From NCBI GenBank assembly GCA_946122785.1, contig CAMGYJ010000008.1:58696877-58760876 (forward strand): 64,000 nt of DNA, read 5' to 3'. Of this stretch, positions 12,142 through 24,156 are shown piece after piece (position 1 is the first letter of the stretch; each line of letters opens with the position of its first letter). The notes below the pieces were generated by a model. The model saw nothing but the letters and a program-made list of their open reading frames with translations, did not search any database and was not told the origin of the DNA. Both the position numbers and the translations under genes were made by a program. This DNA is from Linum tenue (taxonomy: Eukaryota; Streptophyta; Magnoliopsida; Malpighiales; Linaceae).

Positions 12142-13979
12142 TGAAATTGCATTGGGTATAGATATTGTGTTCTTTTTGGGCAGCCGAAGGTCTTCCATGC
12201 ATTGGTTTTCATGTCCATGTCACGTTCGATTGCCTACCTTGCTATGCCGTGATCTTCCTTTTGTCCTTTGTGTCATTGTCTGTGTTGGTATTACAGAGAT
12301 ACCACCCACAAAGTAGTCTATCAATTGCGATGTCGGGTAAATCCAATTTCGTGCATGGTCTAGGTAATTAATTGTATCAGTCCCAATCGATGAAAACATT
12401 AGCTTCTTTCACTACATTCATTTTATTGTGTTTGTTTCCCCATCATGCAATTAGGGCTCTCATTCGTCGAGTCGTGGAAAGCCTTGGCTACTGCTCCTGA
12501 TTTGGTTTTATGCTTGGATTGAGGACCCATACGTGGATTTGATTTTGTTCTAAAAAAAAATTGAAATGACGACCGCTCATTTGGGTTCGTGTAAAGGGTT
12601 GCGTATTGAGCATTATTGATTGATGGTGGACTAAAGCTTAGGGGTTGCTCAGAGAACGAGATTTAGGGCATGAATTTATTGAATCCGTAGATTTTGTAGA
12701 AAGTTGTGTTTTTTTGTTGCTTTTTGTATTGTGGATTTTAGCTTTAGAGATTTCAAATATCTAAAATCTACGGATATCAAATATCTCATAATTAGAGAGA
12801 TTCTATATCTTGATTAGTGGGATTTTTTTCTCGTACTTTTTCTCTTATTTATTTATCATATTAAATATATTTATCAACAAATTTTTTAATATTTATCGAA
12901 CCACTATAATTTTTTAGTAAGGATAAACATGTTATGTAATATAAAATTAAATTTTCTATTTTCATTGGTTGTTAACAATCACAGTTACCAAACAATAAAC
13001 ATTTTAAAATCTATTTTCAACAATGCGAAGAGTTAGAATCTTTAGATTGTTGACAATCTATAGATTTAAACTCATATTCTTCAAAGGAACCATTAGAGAT
13101 GTGTTTAAGGGGAGGTATTGTCTTGCCGATTGAAGCTATTGCATTTACTAGAAACCAGGTGAGAAAACTCTACTAAATTCTACTACACCTGTTTCTTCAA
13201 AGTTTTCAAGTTCTGTGCCATCACTGCCATGGTCCATAACTATTCTGATGAGTTCTTGAAAATGGACTTTGATTATCATAATCAACTTAATGATTTTCTT
13301 AGGTTATATAGTCCATATATCAACGCTAACATGACTAGAATTTCAGCTCTCCATTTTTCTCAAGAGATTATGACAGAACTGAGCAAAAGCCGAAATATTA
13401 GTGAAAGTATCAGTTGATAATGATGAAGCTGGGATGTCTTCGATATTCTTGCTTAGAGAGTTGACTTGTGAGGTATTTAGTTTCTTTGACAATAATGTGT
13501 GATCTCTTAATCAGGCGATATGCGCATTCCACAAACTTGATTTGGACATTGTCCATTTTGGTTTTCTCAGCCAGAGATTCATCACAATCGGTGTCACTGT
13601 GGTTTTTGGCTAAAGTGCAATCCAGATTGGGTTATCTTTATGAAATCACTTAGTGACTTCCATTTTCACCGTTGGGAATTGGAGCCAAGGAAGCATTCCT
13701 TTGATTTTTTCATGTTCACTCTAGTGGCATCATGGTGTTTGACAATAGTGGCTTGATTTAGGGCTAATGGCTTGGTTTGGATTGTCCATTTTAGTGTTTA
13801 TGTTTTACTGTTTCTTTTGTAATGCAATGGATAATGACTTTCCATCATATTACTAGTCTTGTTGGCCTACCTCCGACCATATTCGCGAATATGTTAATAG
13901 GTAATATCAGTCATAGTCAGAATATTAAATACAGGGGCTACGAGGATCGAGTAATAAGCTATAATATAATATAATATAT
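12142..13979. repeat. Unidentified dispersed repeat, copy 1 (about 1.8 kb)
   Basis: Begins catgaaattgcattgggt and is repeated in the same orientation at 20,749-23,095 with high similarity along its length. It ends in an AT-dinucleotide-rich tail. It contains a hairpin at about 12,735-12,775, AT-rich middle parts, and a short frame (13,229-13,417) that is broken in the other copy. I see no terminal inverted repeats, LTRs or helicase motif. It could be a non-autonomous TE or a local duplication. Confidence 0.85.
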
Positions 13980-14532
13980 GGCCAATTCTAGGGTGCCCAG
14001 GGCAAAATCCGGGGTACGGAAGACCTGGGGCAAGGAAAATTACAAAAAGCATCATGAAGCGTTAAAGCTTTTTTCATTGGACTTCAACCTAACTGTACCC
14101 GGTTTAATTATATGGATTAAAAGGTTAAACCCTATGGATACGACCCACCGCCGCCCTAACCAATTTACAGTCTCCCTTCTACGATCCTTCATTCGTCTTG
14201 GAGGGGACGTCCCCTCGTAGTTCGATGTTCGATCATAAGCTGCCAATCGATTCTGAAATCTCAAACAAAATCATCGTTTCGAAACCCAAATCCTTTTATT
14301 ATTTGATCCACATTCGATTTAGCTCCCTGTCCAATCTCAAATCCCCAACATCATCATGTTTCATACCCCAAATCTATGTATCCACATTCGAAGAGAAGAT
14401 CCCCATCCAATCTGAAGTCCCTGCATAATCATCATTTTGAACCCCAAATCCTTGTATCCACAATCGACGTTTTGTTCTTCACTATTTTATTTCCGGCCGG
14501 AATTTATTCACCTATCTCTTTCTAACACGAAA
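13980..14532. repeat. Dispersed repeat R2, copy 1
   Basis: Starts just after an AT-rich tract with a tgcccagggcaaaatccggg head and shares several blocks (acccaccgccgccc, ccaattt.cagtctccc, tctttctaacacga) with 38,689-39,165 in the same order. The head resembles the ends of the GGTACC-type MITEs at 63.2-64 kb, so it may be a longer relative of that family. Confidence 0.65.
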
Positions 14533-15949
14533 GTTAGAATTTTACCTTTGAAGTACCAATGTACTATAGTTGGGCAACTATTTTTCAAAATGTAAAATTT
14601 TGTCAGCGTATAGGTATACGATTATTGTATAAGGTGTTGATGGTAAAGGAAATGGGTCCTGACTGGTTAGGGTATTAGGTTGTTGATGGTTTAGAGTACA
14701 TGGTATATATGGTAGGTTATAAGGTGTTTATGGTTTAGAGCATATGGTATTGATTGGTTAGGGTGAGGGTAGGTGTTGTTTTATTTTTCTCGATTTTATA
14801 TTTTCTTTACATCTTCTTATAAATGCCGATCATGCCTTATTATCAGAAAATTTAGCCATAATTATTGTAGCGTGTCTATTTATACATTTATCGGTACGAG
14901 ATAAAATGATTTGGTGTGTGCAAGGTAGGTTCTTATTAACGATTTTGCCTTGTTGGTTATCCTTGTTGGTGATCCCGGCCATTAACGATTCCCCACATAT
15001 GTAATGAAAATTAGTTAAGAGTTCTTAAGTTCATCTTTCTTCATTTATTCTTTGATTTGAACCTGCGTGTCTTTGCTCTGAAGGATTTTGTAGTTGCATG
15101 CTAAAGACAATCCGTCCAATTTAACTCTTCATTAATTCCCCCTTTTCCACTCTCTCACTCCCCGACGAATCAGAAACAATCTCCTGTGATATATTTAGCG
15201 TTTATTTTAACCCTTCACTTAATAAGAAAGCGAAATTTCACATGATGATCATAAATGTCATGTAGCTTAATTGGTTAATTGTCCTTTAGTTGCTTAGTCA
15301 ATAAAATAGAGGTTTGTGGTTCGATACTTAGCGAGGATCAATTTTTAATTTATATTTTGAAAAGAAAGTTAGAATTTCCATTTTGAAGTACCTATGTAAC
15401 CGAGTAGAGTTATTATTGAAGTCAACCAATTTTCTAAACTTGATATGCAATCTTTGACGGTTCATTGTTTTAGGCATATGACATATGGTTAGGTAGGGTA
15501 TAAGGCGTTGATGGTTTAGAGTATATGGTATTGGGTTAAAGTATAAGACCATCTCCATCCCTAAAATTGGTTAGCAATTTCTAAACATGGTCCCTACCAC
15601 CACATCATCAATTTTAGCAATTCATCACTTATCAATTTCTAGTCATCTACATCCCTAAATTATGCTAGCAATTGCCAAAGTGGGTCCCATACTCCCATTT
15701 ACTATTTCAAAGCTACACAAACACTTATCAATTGAAAAGGTAATAAACAAGAAAATAGAAAAAGAAAATAGTTATATATGTGGCATTGCTAGAAGAATTC
15801 ATAATTTAGCAATCTTGCTAGTTTAGAAAGAACTCATCCATCCCTAACCATTGCTAAGTTTTTGCCACCTAAGCTCCACCTCATGTTTAGAGTATATACG
15901 GTATTGATTGGTTACCTAATATTAAATAAATTTATAAGCACGTAAAAAA
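14533..15949. other. AT-rich intergenic region with short local repeats
   Basis: The phrase atggtttagagtatatggtattg recurs with variations near 14,690, 14,735 and 15,510. The block agaaagttagaatttt...tttgaagtacc occurs near 14,530 and 15,362. The piece at about 15,545-15,885 (ccatctccatcccta ... ccatccctaaccattgc) reads like an insert between two halves of a gtttagagtatat phrase. No protein-coding gene is supported. Confidence 0.5.
15258..15345 (+). other. tRNA-like sequence (possible SINE head or tRNA relic)
   Basis: tagcttaattgg at about 15,265 resembles an RNA polymerase III A box. ggttcgatact about 50 bp further resembles a B box. The spacing suits a tRNA or a tRNA-derived SINE. The implied T-stem does not pair well and no clean acceptor stem is visible, so a functional tRNA is unlikely. 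Confidence 0.35.
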
Positions 15950-16387
15950 TATGATATAATAATTTAAAAAAACGACTGCTTAAAATTATTCAAGTGAAAT
16001 GTTGCACATGATTTATTTATGGTAGCAGCTTCGATATCGAATTAAAGCAAATCCATCTGAACTATTCAATATTTAATCAACAAACATCTAATTGTAAGAC
16101 ATCCGATTCAAGAACACAGAATATATTGCAAACTGACAAATTATTATTGATTATGATAGAAGACCTTAAATACTTGATGTTTAAGTCACAAACTACGACA
16201 TTAACATCTCAGACGACTACCAGCACTCCTACAGACTAGCTATCATGATCAGCAGAAGGCAGCAGTCTTCTTATAAACCAAACGACGCCGCTTCAAGGTG
16301 ACAATGGCAGTCTTCACATAATCTAAGTTCAAGTTTCCAGCACTGATCAAATAGTTGAAGCCCTTTTACACTCGCATTCCGAAGAAC

Positions 16388-19116
16388 TCAAGTGTCCAAA
16401 TCTCTGGTCCTTAACTTGCTACTTCTGGTAACACGCCTCTTCTGCAAAATCGATAACGGCGATTTTAGTCCGACAAAAATATTGGATGCAACTACATTGT
16501 GTAGACACAAACAATTATCTTTTATTCTTATCCTAGGTTGCTCGTCATCGTCGTGAGAATCAACATCATCGTCATTTTCATCCTCGGATGGCCCAGACCC
16601 AATACACTTTCTTGCATTATGATTGGTAGAACCACATTAACTGCAATGCTTTTTCCTTCTCTTTGGTAATGTTTCCGACAGATTTTGAGTGGTGGGAGGA
16701 TCAACATCGGTGTCATCGCCACCGCCACCTTCTTGCGAAACACCAGGATTTGGGGCATCACCTTTTGAGGTTGGCTTCACATAGCCAATAGGATGTGGGC
16801 ATCGGGTCTTATAGTGGCGCCATTCCCCGCAATTACTACACTGTCGTGGGTCTCCTTTCTTCCTTTTAGATTTTTTAGCCCCCGGACCATTAGCTTTGAC
16901 CGGTAATGGGTCCAACAAAATATCGTTCGTCTTCTGTCTATTAATGCCGGGTATGTCCACGTTACCAGTGTCCACCATGTCCAGCTTTTTACATAATGAT
17001 TGAATTCTCTCACTAGCAATCTTGAAGCACTCACTAGATTTTGCCCCTTTTAACATTAGTTGTAAGCTGCTTTGTTGAATAGTACCATACCTGATTGAGA
17101 CAATATTTTATACAAAGTGAGTAAAAGTAACGTAGTCATAACTTTTATGAATATTAAAAAAAATTGATAGTCATGGCAAACCTCAATGCGAAAATTTGTG
17201 ATTCATCAATTATGTCATGTTCCTGCAAGCTCTCTAGTGTCTTCGGCTTCTTTGACCATCTTCGACGTACTAGGCCTTCAGGAAGTTCTTGTGTGCTCTC
17301 TTATTTCAGTACAAAAATCATATGACGACATGGTATTCCCATATAATCGTAGTGATTACAACTACACTCTATTGCAAAGGGTTCAACCATGTACGTGACT
17401 TGAAAAACCTTATCCGTACCAGACACCTTGACCTTGTACACACGCTCAATTTTTGATCGCTCTTACTCACCCTTATGCAACATGCAGACTTTTCAAACTC
17501 GTCTCTAAATAAGAAGAATGTGTTCGATCTTTGTGAAAATCGCCGCTCCACTCTTCTGAGGTGTGACTAAGACATTTCTTGTGATGGTTCGTTCTCGATG
17601 AATGGATTCAAAATCAACATGCCGCTCATATCCCTAGTCTAACGATCAAATTGAATAAAGAACTCAAGGAGATTTTTATCCTTTTAGACATAATTGGCAA
17701 GTTGAGAGTTCAATCCTTCACATCTTGATGTTGTACTCAAGCCTGCGAAGAACTTCGAACGCAATTATGCAAACCCTCATTCATGTCTTTACGCAAATAA
17801 ATTGGAGACCCAATTGTTGTGTTGAAGGGAGCATTCCTCCACCACTGATTTCCACTAATCTTCGAATTTTGAAGGTTCCCAATCAGCTGACACAAAATGC
17901 TTCCATCGGGGCAAAAAAGTAGGATGATTCTTCGCATTTCTGGTTATAGTCTTGTCTATATGTTAGGAACATAGACGATGTGTTGCATCGGGAAATACTT
18001 TATGAATTGCATTACGCATTGCTTTATCCCCATATGTAATAACAGTCTTGGGATCTACACCGCCTAGCCTTCTCTTCAAAGCTCCCAACACCCAAATATA
18101 ATTTTCCTCTCTCTCGTTAGCCAAGAAAGCACATGCAAATAGACAATATTGCGAATGGTGGTTGACACCTAAAAAAGTACAAAATAAGTTCGATTATTGA
18201 AACTATTAGGGTTATTTTAGCATGCTCAGGATAATTGTATGTGTGAAGGACAAGTACCTGGAAAAATCACGAGAGGCATCTGGTAAATGTTCCTTATGTA
18301 AGTATCATCAAATGACAGTAATTCTCCAAAGTATGCATAATCAGCGACAGAAACACTATCAGCCCACAAGATGTTAATAAGCCGGCCATCGTCATCCTTC
18401 TTTAGTTCAATAACGAAATGCTCGTCCGCGCTGCATTTAGCTTGCAGGTAGGCTAGGGCTGTTGCGGCATAACCTTCATTGATTTGTTCTTTCCTCTCTT
18501 TGTACACATAATTATATGCATCCTTCCTCATGTAGCCCAAATTGTCGTATCCTCTCGCTTCTGATACGGCCAGATTCACAATTTGAGAAGTTTTCATGCC
18601 TGTAGCTCTTCTAAAATTTATTGCTGCTTTGACTGCATCACTCATACGACGTTTCCCTTTCATGTGGTGCCTATACCCTCTGGGATCGTTTCATGAGTGT
18701 GTACATCATCAAACTGGTGCACATACCACTTCCCATCGACCTTGTTGTGTTTAACACGCATCTTGGCTCTGCAGTTAAATCTGGTCTCCCCTCTTGCTTC
18801 TCTCTTTCGTTCTGTGCTATTCATGCGCCTCTTTCCCTCACCAGAGCATACATAGTCACGCCATATCATCACCTGGTTCTTATCACGATCAACGTCTGAT
18901 TTTTTTATGTCAATGCCTTTGACCAACCCGTAGTCCATGTAGAAATCATAGGCTTCTTCTGTATCATCGAACTTCATTTTTTTTAATATCTTCAGGCTGT
19001 AGAAATATGAGATCGGCGACATTATCTTCCTGGGTGGTGTTACAGGCTCCGACCCCATTGTTTTCTTGGATTGGCTCCGACATCAATGGTGGGACTGCCT
19101 CCGACGCCATTGTCAT
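16388..19116 (-). pseudogene. FAR1-type MULE transposase, decayed
   Basis: Matches the open copy at 44,647-47,168. From the ATG at about 19,116 it covers a FAR1-like DNA-binding region (EEAYDFYMDYGLVKG), the start of the MULE domain (SFDDTY), a DDE core (PKTVIT) with stops and shifts, a Cys-rich SWIM region, a zinc-knuckle-like CSNCGEWRHYKTRCPHP, and a Cys/His tail (CGSTNHNARKC) before an Asp-rich end. One extra A near 18,980 shifts the frame after the leader; several in-frame stops break the middle, and a stop sits inside the last Cys-His motif. It is dead, but supplies the C-terminus that copy 2 lacks. Introns match copy 2 in position. Confidence 0.88.
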
Positions 19117-19333
19117 TGCGACTTATTTTGGGGAACAAACGCTGTAGATTACAAAACCCTATTGGGAATGATGGTCGAATACTTTTCTTCTAATTCTACT
19201 GGACTTGTTACAAATATGCCGCCACAATTGCTAATAACCTAGTATATATAATTAATCTTCAGCGGAAGAGCAGTGGCTCCATATCCTTCTTTGCCGCAAT
19301 TTTGAGTACAGACTAGAAGTTTAGAGGCACAAC

Positions 19334-20748
19334 ATGGAAAATAGAAGGATTACTCGCTCTTCGTCCAAACTTGTGGTATGTCTAATAGCGCTTTAACCAT
19401 TCAAATTCATTATAGTTAATTTATTAATAGTAGGTTCACTGTTCTTGAAGGAGACGGACGAATTTGTGACTCCAACAAAGAAACCAAGGCTACCCAAAGG
19501 TGTGCGCGCTACATCCACTCCTGCTTCAGTCATCGTTTTTATTTCGAACGATGAATCTGACTCTAAGGTAACACCAAAGAAGCCAAATGGAAAAAGTATT
19601 TCCCTAAGTTCTGTTGACAAGATAATAAAGGTGACCTATTTGCAATTTCAGTGTTAGGTTTGTTCTTTGTCATGCTTCTGTCAGACATAACGAATGCATT
19701 TGGACTCGTGCTTATTTGTGGTCCTTATTCCAGGTCGTTTTGAAGTTTAAGCTACCTACTGGTATGGAATACGATGATGAGCAAATCCAGCTTGCTCACT
19801 ATATATATTTAGCCAGTCTGCCACCCAACAAAGTATTGGTCAAAACTTCAAACAACTCTTGTACTAGTAAGTCATTGCAGTCCTTAAGCCCTCACTCATT
19901 CTTAGATGCTGAGGTAATCGATGGAACTCCAGAATTTTGTTTTGTTTGTCCACTATCCATGCTTTATACGTAGAAATATTTTGAAAAAAATCTATAGTAT
20001 CATGAAGTGTTTTTGTCCATGTTATATTAGGTTATAACAGCGGTGACATGTCACTTGACTCTAAAAGAGTTGTGGACAAATTATAAGGACGGAAAAGGAG
20101 TGTGTTATCTTCCTGCTAAACTACAGGTTGTCGGCCGATTTTGCTTTAGAGTAATTTCATGTCAGCAAACAAATACAACACATTATTTTTTACGCGAATG
20201 GAATTGTGTTGACAATATTTCAATTGTGCAACTACCACATGGACAGGAATTAGTGATTTCATGTGGTATAACACCCAAGAGGGCATTAGACCTATACGAA
20301 TCCAAATTCCTTAGTCGAGTAAATATGGTGAACAACGTAAACTGTTCGTCTTGCTCTACTCTGTACGGGCCTCCTCTAGTTTTTTAATAAGTATTACATG
20401 GTTTGCAATTTAATTTTTTAATACGTGTTGACAATTTCAGCATATGTAGGTGTGTGTTCCGATGAGGGATAATACCCACTGGTACTTGGCTGTCATTAAG
20501 TTGGACAAGGAAGAAGTCCATATCTTGGATCCACAACCAACAGAAGACCACAATTCCTTACGACTACAAGCAGTTCAAACAATGGTAAATTTGTGACATT
20601 GTGCCGTTATAACGCAAAAAAATGTAAATACCTCTTTCTCAATACAAAAGTTTCTTAATTTGTACAGATGAGATTTATGCAAGCATTGTGGAAGACTCTC
20701 TATCGTGAACAAGGTCCGGGATTGTCGCCATCAAGGATTGTCGCCACC
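19334..20748 (+). pseudogene. Ulp1-like cysteine-peptidase-related gene of MULE copy 1, truncated
   Basis: Multi-exon plus-strand gene. Exon 1 is 19,334-19,375 (MENRRITRSSSKLV), exon 2 19,451-19,630 with a basic/Pro patch and FISNDESDS, and exon 3 starts at 19,734 (LKFKLPTGMEYDDEQIQLAH). Later exons carry WTNYKDGKGVCYLPAKLQ and the peptidase-like core VPMRDNTHWYLAVIKL ... HILDPQP, giving the His of the C48 (Ulp1) fold at about 20,477 and its Asp at about 20,528. The exon with the nucleophile is missing because the sequence switches to the 20,749 repeat. MULE-borne Ulp1-like genes (KAONASHI-type) are known in plants; their role in transposition is unclear. Confidence 0.8.
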
Positions 20749-23095
20749 ATGAAATTGCATTGGGTATAGATATTGTGTTCTTTTTTGGCATCCGAAGGTC
20801 TTCCATGCATTGGTTTTCTTGTCCCCATCACGTTTGATTGCCTGCCTTGCTATGCCTTGATCTTCCTTTCGTCCTTTGTGTCATTGTCTGTGTTTGTATT
20901 ACAGAGATACCACCCACAAAGTAGTTTATCAATTACGATGTCGAATAAATCCAATTTCGTGCATGGTCTAGGTAATTGTATCAGTCCCAATCGATGAAAA
21001 CATTAGCATATTTCATTAGCTTCTTTCACTACATTCATTTTATTGTGTTTGTTTCCCCATGATGCAATTAGGGCTCTCATTCGTCGAGTCGTGGAAAGCC
21101 TTGGCTACTGCTCTTGATGTGGTCTTATGCTTGGATTGAGGACCCATATGTGGATTTGATTTTGTTCTAAAAAAATTGGATTGACGACCGCTCATTTGGG
21201 TTCGTGTAAAGGGTTGCGTGTTGAGCATTATTGATTGATGGTGGACTAAAGCTTAGGGGTTGTTTAGAGAACGGGATTTAGGGCATTGATTCATTGATTC
21301 CGTAGATTTTGTAGAAAATTGTGTTTTTTGTTGCTTTTTGTATTGTGGATTTTAGCTTTAGAGATTTCAAATCTCTAAAATCTACGGATATCAAATCTAT
21401 CATAATCAGAGAGATTCTATATCTTGATTAGTGAGATTTTTTTTATCCTACTTTTTATTTATTTATCATATTAAATATATTTATCAACAAATTTTTTAAT
21501 ATTTTTCGAACCCCACTAAATTTTTATTAAGGATATACATAGGGGTGGGAAACGGTAATCCGGTAAACGGTTTACCATTTTACCGAACCGGTAACCGATG
21601 GTAAACGGTAAACCGTTTACCGACGGTATCGGCAGCCGAGCGGGAAGTTGGGGGAGTCGGTTTACCGGACACGTATCGGTAAATACCGACGGTAAATCGG
21701 TATTACCGATACCGAATCCCCCTCCCTACTCCCTAGTGCTGCGCTGCGTTTTGTTGCTTTACCCTTCATTATTCACAAATATAAAATATTACATACATGA
21801 ATGTAAGTAAGTATAAGCCTAAAAAATATTGTAAATAAGAGTTAATAATAAATTATTAATTATAAAAATGATGAAAAAAACTCAAAAAAATCAAAATATT
21901 ACAACATCACCCCACTTCCAGAAATTCGGTTCGGTAAATATTCGGTAAACGGACCGAAAAATCGCCCGAAGTCACTTCTCACGGTATTTCGATAATACCG
22001 GTTTGTAACCGTTTACCGGTAATTCGGTAATCGGTAAACCGGTTACAAACCGGTATCGGTAATCGGTAACCAGTTTGGCCAGTTTCGATATACCGAAATC
22101 GGTAAATTCGGTAAACAATTTACCGTTTACCGACCGAATCCCACCCCTAGATATACATGTTATTTAATATAAAATTAAATTTTCTATTTTCATTGGTTGT
22201 TAACAATCACAGTTACCAAACAATAAACATTTTAAAATCTATTTTCAACAATGCGAAGAGTTAGAATCTTTTGATTGTTGACAGTCTATAGATTTAAACT
22301 CATATTCTTCAATCGACTCATTAGATATGTGTTTAAGGGGAGGTATCATCTTGCCGATTGAATCTATTGCATTTACTAGAAACCAGGTGAGAAAACTCTA
22401 CTAAATTCCACTAAACCTGTTTCTTCAAAGTTTCCAAGTTCTGTGCCATCACTGCCATGGTTATATAGTTCATAGATCAATGCTAACATGACTAGAATTT
22501 CAGCTCTCCATTTTTCTCAAGAGAATTTCAAGCCGAAATATTAGTGAAAGTATCAGTTGATAATGACGAAGCTTGGATGTCTTCGATATTCTTGCTTAGA
22601 GAGCTGACTTGTAGGGTATTTAGTTTCTTTGACAATAATGTGTGATCTCTTAATCAGGCGACATGCGCATTCCATCGACTTGATTTGGGCATTGTTCATT
22701 TTGGTTTTCTCGGCTAGAGATTCATCACCTTCTGTGTCACTGTGGTTTTTGGCTAAAGGGAAATCTAGATTGGGTTTTCTTTATTAAATCACTTGGTGAC
22801 TTCCATTTTCACCGTCGGGAATTGGAGCCAAGGGTGCTTGTTTTTCGTGGTGTTTGACAATAGTGGCTTGATTTAGGGCTAATGACTTGGTATGGATTGT
22901 CCATTTTAGTGTTTATGTTTTATTGTTTCTTTTGTAATGCAATGGAGAATGACTTTCCATCGTATTACTATAGTGTTGTTGGCCTACCTCTGACCATATT
23001 CGCGAATATGTTAATAGATAATATCAGTCAGAGTCAGAATATTAAATACATGAGCTACGGGATCGAGTGAAAAGCTATTATATAATATATATATA
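20749..23095. repeat. Unidentified dispersed repeat, copy 2
   Basis: Direct copy of 12,142-13,979. It is longer because of a hAT MITE at 21,540-22,149 and shorter by a deletion around 22,460 that removes the frame seen in copy 1. Its left edge lies inside the Ulp1-like gene, its right edge in a (TA)n tract. Confidence 0.85.
21540..22149. mobile_element. hAT-type MITE, 610 bp, TSD gatataca
   Basis: Terminal inverted repeats TAGGGGTGGGA...TCCCACCCCTA with an 8-bp duplication gatataca at 21,532-21,539 and 22,150-22,157; TA-G-rich ends plus an 8-bp target are hAT hallmarks. Subterminal sequence is dominated by ggtaaac/gtttacc repeats. The other repeat copy has an empty site near 12,928. No transposase, so non-autonomous. 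Confidence 0.92.
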
Positions 23096-23102
23096 TATAT
23101 AT

Positions 23103-23511
23103 GGTGACTACTTCGGTGCACTCACAAAAATGAGTGCGTTCAATACACCCAACTCAAAAACTAGTCCTAAGGTGTCGAATTTTGAATTTTAAGATGTAGA
23201 ATTAGTGTAATATGATGATATAACATATGATAACAACTAATTAGTGGATAACCCTAAGCCCTAGACCTCCAATTTTGAGTTCTATCCGTAAACCACAAAT
23301 TATAAACCCTAATCCTATATCTCTAAACTCTAATCCTTCAAATTAAAGTAAATCTTTAATGGTTTTTTGTGCAAATTCATGTGCGTTATTGTTCATCACA
23401 TCATAAGTGATGATTGACATCATTTTGACATAAATCGCATGTTTAAAATGACGGTTGTGAAGCGAGTGCACTGAATGCACCCAAAAAAGTGAGTGCACCG
23501 AAGACGTCACC
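23103..23511. mobile_element. MITE in (TA)n microsatellite, 409 bp
   Basis: Ends ggtgactacttcggtgcac and, reversed, ggtgacgtcttcggtgcac, an inverted repeat of at least 20 bp with a few mismatches. Both sides are alternating AT. No coding capacity. Confidence 0.85.
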
Positions 23512-23525
23512 ATATATATATATAT

Positions 23526-24036
23526 GGCAAAGGCTAGCGTACGTCCGGGCGTACGCTAGCCTACCGTACGCCCCATTGAGTTTTGCTATTTAGACAAAGA
23601 ATTAATCGGAGTTTGGGACATGATACTATACCCTAACCCCTAATGGGTGAATCCCAGTCCCCAATTCGCTAGCCTACCGTACGCCCCATTGAGTTTTGCT
23701 ATTTAGACAAAGAATTAATCGGAGTTTGGGACATGATACTATACCCTAACCCCTAATGGGTGAATCCCAGTCCCCAATTCGCTAACCCAAAGCACGAGAT
23801 TTGTTTAATCTTAAAAATAAAAATCAACGATTCTGATTCGTCGAAATTTTCATTGGTTTTCATTTTAAGATTAAACGAACCTCATGGTTTGAGTTAGAAA
23901 ATTAGGGACTGGGGTTCACCCATTAGAGATTAGGGTATAGTATCATGCCCCAAACTCCTATTAATTCGTGATCAATATAGTAAAACTCAATGGGGCGTAC
24001 GTTAGGTTAGCGTACGCCCGGACGTACGCTAGCCTG

Positions 24037-24039
<3 letters not shown>
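23526..24039. mobile_element. MITE with long inverted repeats (GGCTAGCGTACG family), 514 bp
   Basis: The two arms (about 150 bp each) share ggctagcgtacg, the ccccattgagttt block and catgatactataccctaa. The left arm contains a 113-bp tandem duplication (about 23,554-23,666 and 23,667-23,779). It is flanked by (TA)n on both sides (after it, 24,040-24,067). The same family recurs at 36,779-37,176. Confidence 0.88.
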
Positions 24040-24071
<32 letters not shown>

Positions 24072-24156
24072 TCACAATACATCAATTTAACAAACAAATA
24101 TTAAGAAGCCATCCACTTATCATTTTCTGCCAATTACCTTACCTTACCTTCACCGA

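Larger units (their letters stand above)
15950..20748 (-). mobile_element. Mutator-like element copy 1 (FAR1-type transposase plus Ulp1-like gene), truncated
   Basis: Two divergent genes, a minus-strand transposase and a plus-strand Ulp1-like gene, share a short central region (19,117-19,333). Copy 2 (about 42.2-47.05 kb) has the same arrangement mirrored. The left end (about 15,985-16,387) matches the non-coding end beside the fragment at 37.24-37.53 kb. The right end stops abruptly inside the Ulp1 gene where the 20,749 repeat begins. I could not define terminal inverted repeats; left limit approximate. Confidence 0.75.

Noticed and set aside
15258..15345. Functional tRNA gene
   Set aside because: A- and B-box-like phrases are present, but the T-stem does not pair and no acceptor stem is evident.
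20690..20748. Asp-Cys pair in an alternative frame of the Ulp1-like gene as the catalytic Cys
   Set aside because: That frame conflicts with the splice phase of the next exon in copy 2, which puts the nucleophile motif (with Ser) later; the Asp-Cys is out of frame.
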